A DNA stretch of 6,645 nt, from positions 1 through 6,645 of the forward strand of contig DAYA01000036.1 in the NCBI GenBank assembly GCA_002506705.1. The letters are read 5' to 3'. This stretch comes from Euryarchaeota archaeon UBA550 (GTDB taxonomy: Archaea > Thermoplasmatota > Poseidoniia > Poseidoniales > Poseidoniaceae). The position numbers and the translations under genes are program-made. The notes beneath the pieces were generated by a model, which had not been told where the DNA came from, searched no databases, and worked only from the letters and a program-made list of their open reading frames with translations. Of this stretch, positions 5,807-6,645 are shown in pieces (position 1 is the first letter of the stretch; the number at the start of each line of letters is the position of its first letter).

Positions 5807-5807
5807 T
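5787..5807. repeat. Degenerate second copy of the palindromic element
   Basis: ACGAAAGGGGGCCCTCTGTAT aligns with ACAAAGGGTACCCTTTGTAT of the first element (5757-5776), with one extra base and few changes. It keeps a central GGGCCC but its arms no longer pair fully. The two copies start 30 bp apart, and the last base of this one touches the nuclease stop codon. Confidence 0.5.
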
Positions 5808-6595
5808 CACCACGTACTCATAGCAGCATCCATGTGCTTCTCGAGTAGTCTTGGACTTGGCCTGAAAGCCTCTCTCTCTGGAACTCTAATCCTTTGACCA
5901 TCATGAATAGCGAAAGGCCCATTCTGCAAAGATGGAGCAATCATTGTAGTCAAATCTGGTTGGATTACCAGTACTCCTCGGTCGAAGAGTTTGTGAATAT
6001 CTGATTTCAATAACAATCCATTTTGCGCTACATTACTGGCAGCGCCGCTGTATGGTTCAATATGCGCTGCTTCCAATACCATTGGTTCGTTGATTCTTGT
6101 CACTGCACACTTGTTGTCATAGGCTTCTAACAGCATTGTTCTAAATCTACTTTGACCACGACGCTGTGTGACTTGTTGCCACGCCCTTTCCCGCATTCTT
6201 GATGCCTCAAAGCCTTCTAATCCTGATTGCATCAGAATATCCATTTCATCCTCAATTGATGATTCTATGTCCTCGATGCCATAACCATGAGACTCTAATC
6301 TTGATTGAATACGTTCCCAGTTTGTTTTTCCAACATTCCCAAGGGGTTGAAAACCTTGAACGATTTCATGCTCTAAAGCCAAACTTACAGCAGAGATATT
6401 CATGAAACGTCTTTCAACAGAACTTCTGCTTCGAATACTCAATTCATTTGCTTGTAATGTTCTAACAATTTCAGCTTTAACGAATGGAGAGCCTGATTGC
6501 TGTAGTTTGTGCATTTTTACCCAAGCGTCTACAGAAGCGATAATTTCTTGTTCAGTCCATCCGGAACCTGCAACTGTACCAGGTTCCTCTGACAT
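5807..6595 (-). CDS. HNH endonuclease, restriction-like (HNH_2 type)
   Basis: A 262-residue protein from ATG 6595. The C-terminal half is an HNH nuclease of the restriction-like group: RRGQSRFRTMLLEAY (145-159), KCAVTR (162-167), LEAAHIEPY (174-182) with the metal/base His178, NGLLLKSDIHKLFDRG (192-207) with Asn192 and His201, and a trailing ...LLEKH end (His254). These are the H-N-H residues of the beta-beta-alpha metal fold; only one cysteine remains in the usual CAVTG box, so no zinc knuckle is evident. The N-terminal domain (about 12-90) has SRSSVERRFMNIS (56-68) and a GFQPLGNVG turn (81-89). From memory, this resembles a helical domain found ahead of HNH in several restriction-like proteins. 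The reading can be extended to a GTG at 6613, but GGAG at 6600-6603 supports the ATG. No methyltransferase partner for DNA is visible nearby. Likely a defence or DNA-processing nuclease; target unknown. Confidence 0.82.
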   Translation of the reverse strand: MSEEPGTVAGSGWTEQEIIASVDAWVKMHKLQQSGSPFVKAEIVRTLQANELSIRSRSSVERRFMNISAVSLALEHEIVQGFQPLGNVGKTNWERIQSRLESHGYGIEDIESSIEDEMDILMQSGLEGFEASRMRERAWQQVTQRRGQSRFRTMLLEAYDNKCAVTRINEPMVLEAAHIEPYSGAASNVAQNGLLLKSDIHKLFDRGVLVIQPDLTTMIAPSLQNGPFAIHDGQRIRVPEREAFRPSPRLLEKHMDAAMSTW

Positions 6596-6599
6596 ACAT

Positions 6600-6603
6600 C
6601 TCC
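6600..6603 (-). promoter_or_regulatory. Shine-Dalgarno supporting the nuclease ATG start
   Basis: GGAG (within GGAGATG) on the minus strand, 4 nt before the ATG at 6595. It lies inside the longer reading from GTG 6613, which has no purine-rich site before it. This favours the shorter protein. Confidence 0.5.
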
Positions 6604-6645
6604 GATTGCACACTATACCATCAACTAATCGTTTTGGATAAGTTG

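Noticed and set aside
5757..5807. Calling the palindromes a classical intrinsic terminator.
   Set aside because: Stem symmetry is present but no T-run follows in either direction, so I list them as repeats with termination as one option.
6596..6613. GTG start at 6613 for the HNH nuclease.
   Set aside because: No SD precedes it, while the ATG at 6595 has GGAG at a usable distance; the extra six residues (MCNRRC) add nothing recognisable. Not strictly excluded.
1..6645. CRISPR arrays, tRNA or rRNA genes, insertion sequences, inteins.
   Set aside because: No regularly spaced repeats, cloverleaf-like segments, transposase motifs or inserted domains were seen on either strand.

Overview
The window carries most of an archaeal (A-type) ATP synthase operon on the minus strand. 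Its promoter-proximal end lies near base 4880, and it reads leftward in the order atpH, atpI, atpK, atpE, atpC, atpF, atpA, with atpA cut off by the left edge. This H-I-K-E-C-F-A order is the classic euryarchaeal arrangement; atpB and atpD would be expected beyond base 1. Gaps between genes are short (10-55 nt). Every gene has a Shine-Dalgarno of the AGGAGG or GAGGTGA type, matching the archaeal 16S 3' end, and two of these sites overlap the stop codon of the gene before. The moderate base composition, the signal-peptide-bearing proteolipid and the neighbourhood suggest an uncultured marine euryarchaeon (Marine Group II / Poseidoniales or a relative). That placement is an inference from general character, not a marker-gene result.

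To the right, across a 132-bp divergent intergenic region, a UbiE/MenG-like SAM-dependent methyltransferase is read on the plus strand. It is a candidate for the last C-methylation of menaquinone, which would place a quinone-synthesis step next to the ATP synthase. Convergent to it, on the minus strand, is a lone HNH endonuclease of the restriction-like HNH_2 type with an extra N-terminal helical domain. The 56-bp gap between these two genes holds a perfect 18-bp palindrome and a degenerate second copy about 30 bp away.

The energy module works as one machine. AtpA (with off-window AtpB) is the catalytic head. AtpH and AtpE form peripheral stalks. AtpC and AtpF belong to the central stalk and its socket. 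AtpK forms the rotor ring, and AtpI is the membrane stator with the essential arginine. The best leads are the Na+-type ligand pattern in AtpK, the hairpins on both sides of atpK, a histidine-rich insertion in AtpI, the paired palindromes in the convergent gap, and the orphan HNH nuclease. I see no evidence for a wholly new multi-gene system: most of the window is an ordinary, well-kept housekeeping operon.
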